A program made the translations under genes and the position numbers. A DNA stretch of 64,000 nt from Amycolatopsis alkalitolerans (lineage in GTDB: Bacteria > Actinomycetota > Actinomycetes > Mycobacteriales > Pseudonocardiaceae): positions 62,001 through 126,000 of the forward strand of contig NZ_VDFW01000009.1 of assembly GCF_006152065.1 (NCBI RefSeq), given 5' to 3'. The notes beneath the pieces were generated by a model that saw only the letters and a program-made list of their open reading frames with translations, searched no databases and was not told the origin of the DNA. Each line of letters opens with the position of its first letter. The stretch's first letter is position 1. Below, piece by piece: positions 62,746-64,000 of this stretch.

Positions 62746-63633
62746 GTGCATCGCGTATGGGTAGCTGAACTGGACGAGTCCGCCACGCAGGAGGTTCGCG
62801 TGCTGCTCCTCGCCGCGCGCGAGGCCGACGGGCGTCCGGAAGTGGACGAGGCCGGGCCGCTGCCGTTCCAAGGTGGGCTTCACCTGCTGGGGCGCGAGGA
62901 CGGCGAGCTGGCCGGGTACGCGCACCTGGACACCGCCGGGGACTCGTTCGGCAGGCAGGTCGCCGAGCTGATCGTGCATCCCGGCCGGCGCCGCCGGGGT
63001 CATGGCAGCGAACTGGCGCGCGAGTTGATCACGAAAGCGGATACCGGCGTGCGAGTGTGGTCGCACGGGGACCACCCCGCCGCAGCGCGGATCGCCGAGC
63101 ACGAGGGCTTCACGCGCGCCCGCGAACTGCTCGTCCTGCACACCCCGGTGCGGAGCTGGCCGGAGCCGGTGACGCCGCCGGACGTGACACTGCGCACTTT
63201 CGTGCCTGGGCAGGACGAGGAAGCGGTCATCGCCGTCAACGCGCGCGCCTTCGACTGGCACCCCGAACAGGGCAGCCTCACCGTCGACGACCTGCGTGCC
63301 GCCGAACGGGAGGACTGGTTCGACCCGGCTGGCTTCTTCCTCGCCGAGCGCGACGGCGCTGTCATCGGCTTCCACTGGACGAAGGTGCACCCGGCCGATC
63401 CGAACCGGTTCGACGGCGAGCACGTCGGCGAGGTCTACGTCGTCGGCGTCGATCCGGCGGCACAGGGCGGCGGGCTCGGCAAGGCGCTCACCGCCGCGGG
63501 GCTGCGCCACCTCGCCGATACCGGCCTGACCCAGGTGATCCTCTACGTCGAAGGCGACAACGCCCCGGCGATCGCGGTGTACGAGAAGCTGGGCTTCGCC
63601 CGCTACAGCGTGGACGTCCAGTACGCGCGGTGA
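62746..63633 (+). CDS. mshD: Mycothiol synthase
   Basis: 295 residues, two GNAT domains. Acetylates Cys-GlcN-Ins with acetyl-CoA, the last step of mycothiol synthesis. The N-terminal half has a weak acetyl-CoA loop (HPGRRRRGHGSELARELI); the C-terminal half is active-like (VVGVDPAAQGGGLGKALTAAGLRHLADTGLTQVILYVEGDNAPAIAVYEKLGFARYSVDVQY). GTG 62746 is 10 bp after the glnR stop, so they may be cotranscribed. Marks the organism as a mycothiol-producing actinobacterium. Confidence 0.96.
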   Translation: MHRVWVAELDESATQEVRVLLLAAREADGRPEVDEAGPLPFQGGLHLLGREDGELAGYAHLDTAGDSFGRQVAELIVHPGRRRRGHGSELARELITKADTGVRVWSHGDHPAAARIAEHEGFTRARELLVLHTPVRSWPEPVTPPDVTLRTFVPGQDEEAVIAVNARAFDWHPEQGSLTVDDLRAAEREDWFDPAGFFLAERDGAVIGFHWTKVHPADPNRFDGEHVGEVYVVGVDPAAQGGGLGKALTAAGLRHLADTGLTQVILYVEGDNAPAIAVYEKLGFARYSVDVQYAR

Positions 63634-63640
63634 CCGATCC

Positions 63641-64000
63641 TCACTTCACCCGCGCGAAGCGGGCTACGGTGCGGGCGATCAGGTTGAGCAGCAGCACGAT
63701 GAGGATCAGCGTCAGCGCGCCGGCCCACGCACGGTCGAGCGCGGTGTTGTTGGGCTGGCCCGCCTCGGTGAACACGAACAGCGGCAACGACCCCTGCGGG
63801 TCGCTGAACGGGTTGAAGTTGATCGACTGCGCACCGAACACCGTCAGCAGCACCGGCGCCGTCTCACCCATGACGCGGGAGATGGCGAGCATGACACCGG
63901 TGACGATGCCGGCGGTCGCGGTCGGCAGCACGACCCGAACCACGGTGATCCACTTCGCGATACCCAGCGCGTACGAAGCCTCGCGCAGCGCCGCCGGGAC
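63641..64000 (-). CDS. pstA: Phosphate ABC transporter permease PstA, 5' truncated
   Basis: C-terminal ~119 residues of a permease that continues past the window edge. Visible are the ABC permease EAA loop (EASYALGIAKWITVVRVVLPTATAGIVTGVMLAISRVMGETAPVLLT) and a last transmembrane helix (RAWAGALTLILIVLLLNLIARTVARF). It is the end of a pst operon, read on the minus strand and convergent with mshD (7-bp gap). Confidence 0.92.
   Translation of the reverse strand, partial: VPAALREASYALGIAKWITVVRVVLPTATAGIVTGVMLAISRVMGETAPVLLTVFGAQSINFNPFSDPQGSLPLFVFTEAGQPNNTALDRAWAGALTLILIVLLLNLIARTVARFARVK

Overview
High-GC actinobacterial chromosome, most likely a Pseudonocardiales member close to Amycolatopsis. 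The evidence is mycothiol synthase (mshD), a GlnR-type nitrogen regulator, F420-type luciferase-like oxidoreductase, type VII (ESX) secretion substrates with EspG, XRE/DUF397 regulator pairs, an RsiG homologue, very frequent GTG starts and GTGA/ATGA overlaps. Much of the gene order matches what I remember of the Mycobacterium tuberculosis fba-purA and purF-purM-glnR-mshD-pst neighbourhoods, so most of the window is conserved core chromosome. No rRNA, tRNA, CRISPR, IS element or prophage was seen.

Layout. 1-7.2 kb: an LLM oxidoreductase tail, class II aldolase, DUF3151 protein, a secreted lipase divergent from its probable TetR repressor, a secreted HNH nuclease and purA. 7.3-11.6 kb: an MFS exporter, a secreted glycerophosphodiesterase and purD. 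11.7-17.0 kb: a five-gene ESX-like operon (two WXG/PE-PPE-like proteins, EspG, a small partner, and a WXG100-transglycosylase whose catalytic domain is split by a LAGLIDADG intein). 17-30.5 kb: an aminotransferase, threonine aldolase/HAD pair, ECF sigma factor with membrane partner, TetR, purB, assorted metabolism and transport genes, and an IclR regulator sharing an operator with a U32-like protein. 30.6-37.3 kb: purS-purQ and purL, separated by a heterodimeric ABC exporter. 37.3-45.3 kb: accessory genes (GNAT/XRE-cupin pair, two GH25 lysozymes, a T7SS-associated protein, methyltransferase, XRE-DUF397 system). 45.4-48 kb: purF-purM. 48-49.6 kb: RelBE-like module, arfB and VanZ. 49.7-58.5 kb: dehydrogenases, DUF3073, rsiG, ygfZ/pabC, a two-component system and nitrobindin. 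58.5-64 kb: a sulfur operon (lmeA-thiX-leader-DUF4395-sulfurtransferase-sseC), glnR, mshD and the end of pstA.

Functional themes. Eight purine genes (purA, D, B, S, Q, L, F, M) are scattered through the window in small units and cover much of the route from PRPP to AMP. The ESX locus, the two lysozymes and the L,D-transpeptidase all act on the envelope or on secretion. The right end links sulfur, mycothiol, nitrogen and phosphate physiology.

Most interesting signals: the intein inside a lytic transglycosylase active domain; a cysteine-containing leader peptide ahead of the sulfur genes; an ABC pair whose two nucleotide sites are degenerate in complementary ways; a micro-ORF bounded by a 15-bp direct repeat between purS and purQ; a dense TGCAC/GTGCA operator array before DUF397; and a dispersed TCCA-N3-TGGA motif that forces rare codons in unrelated genes.
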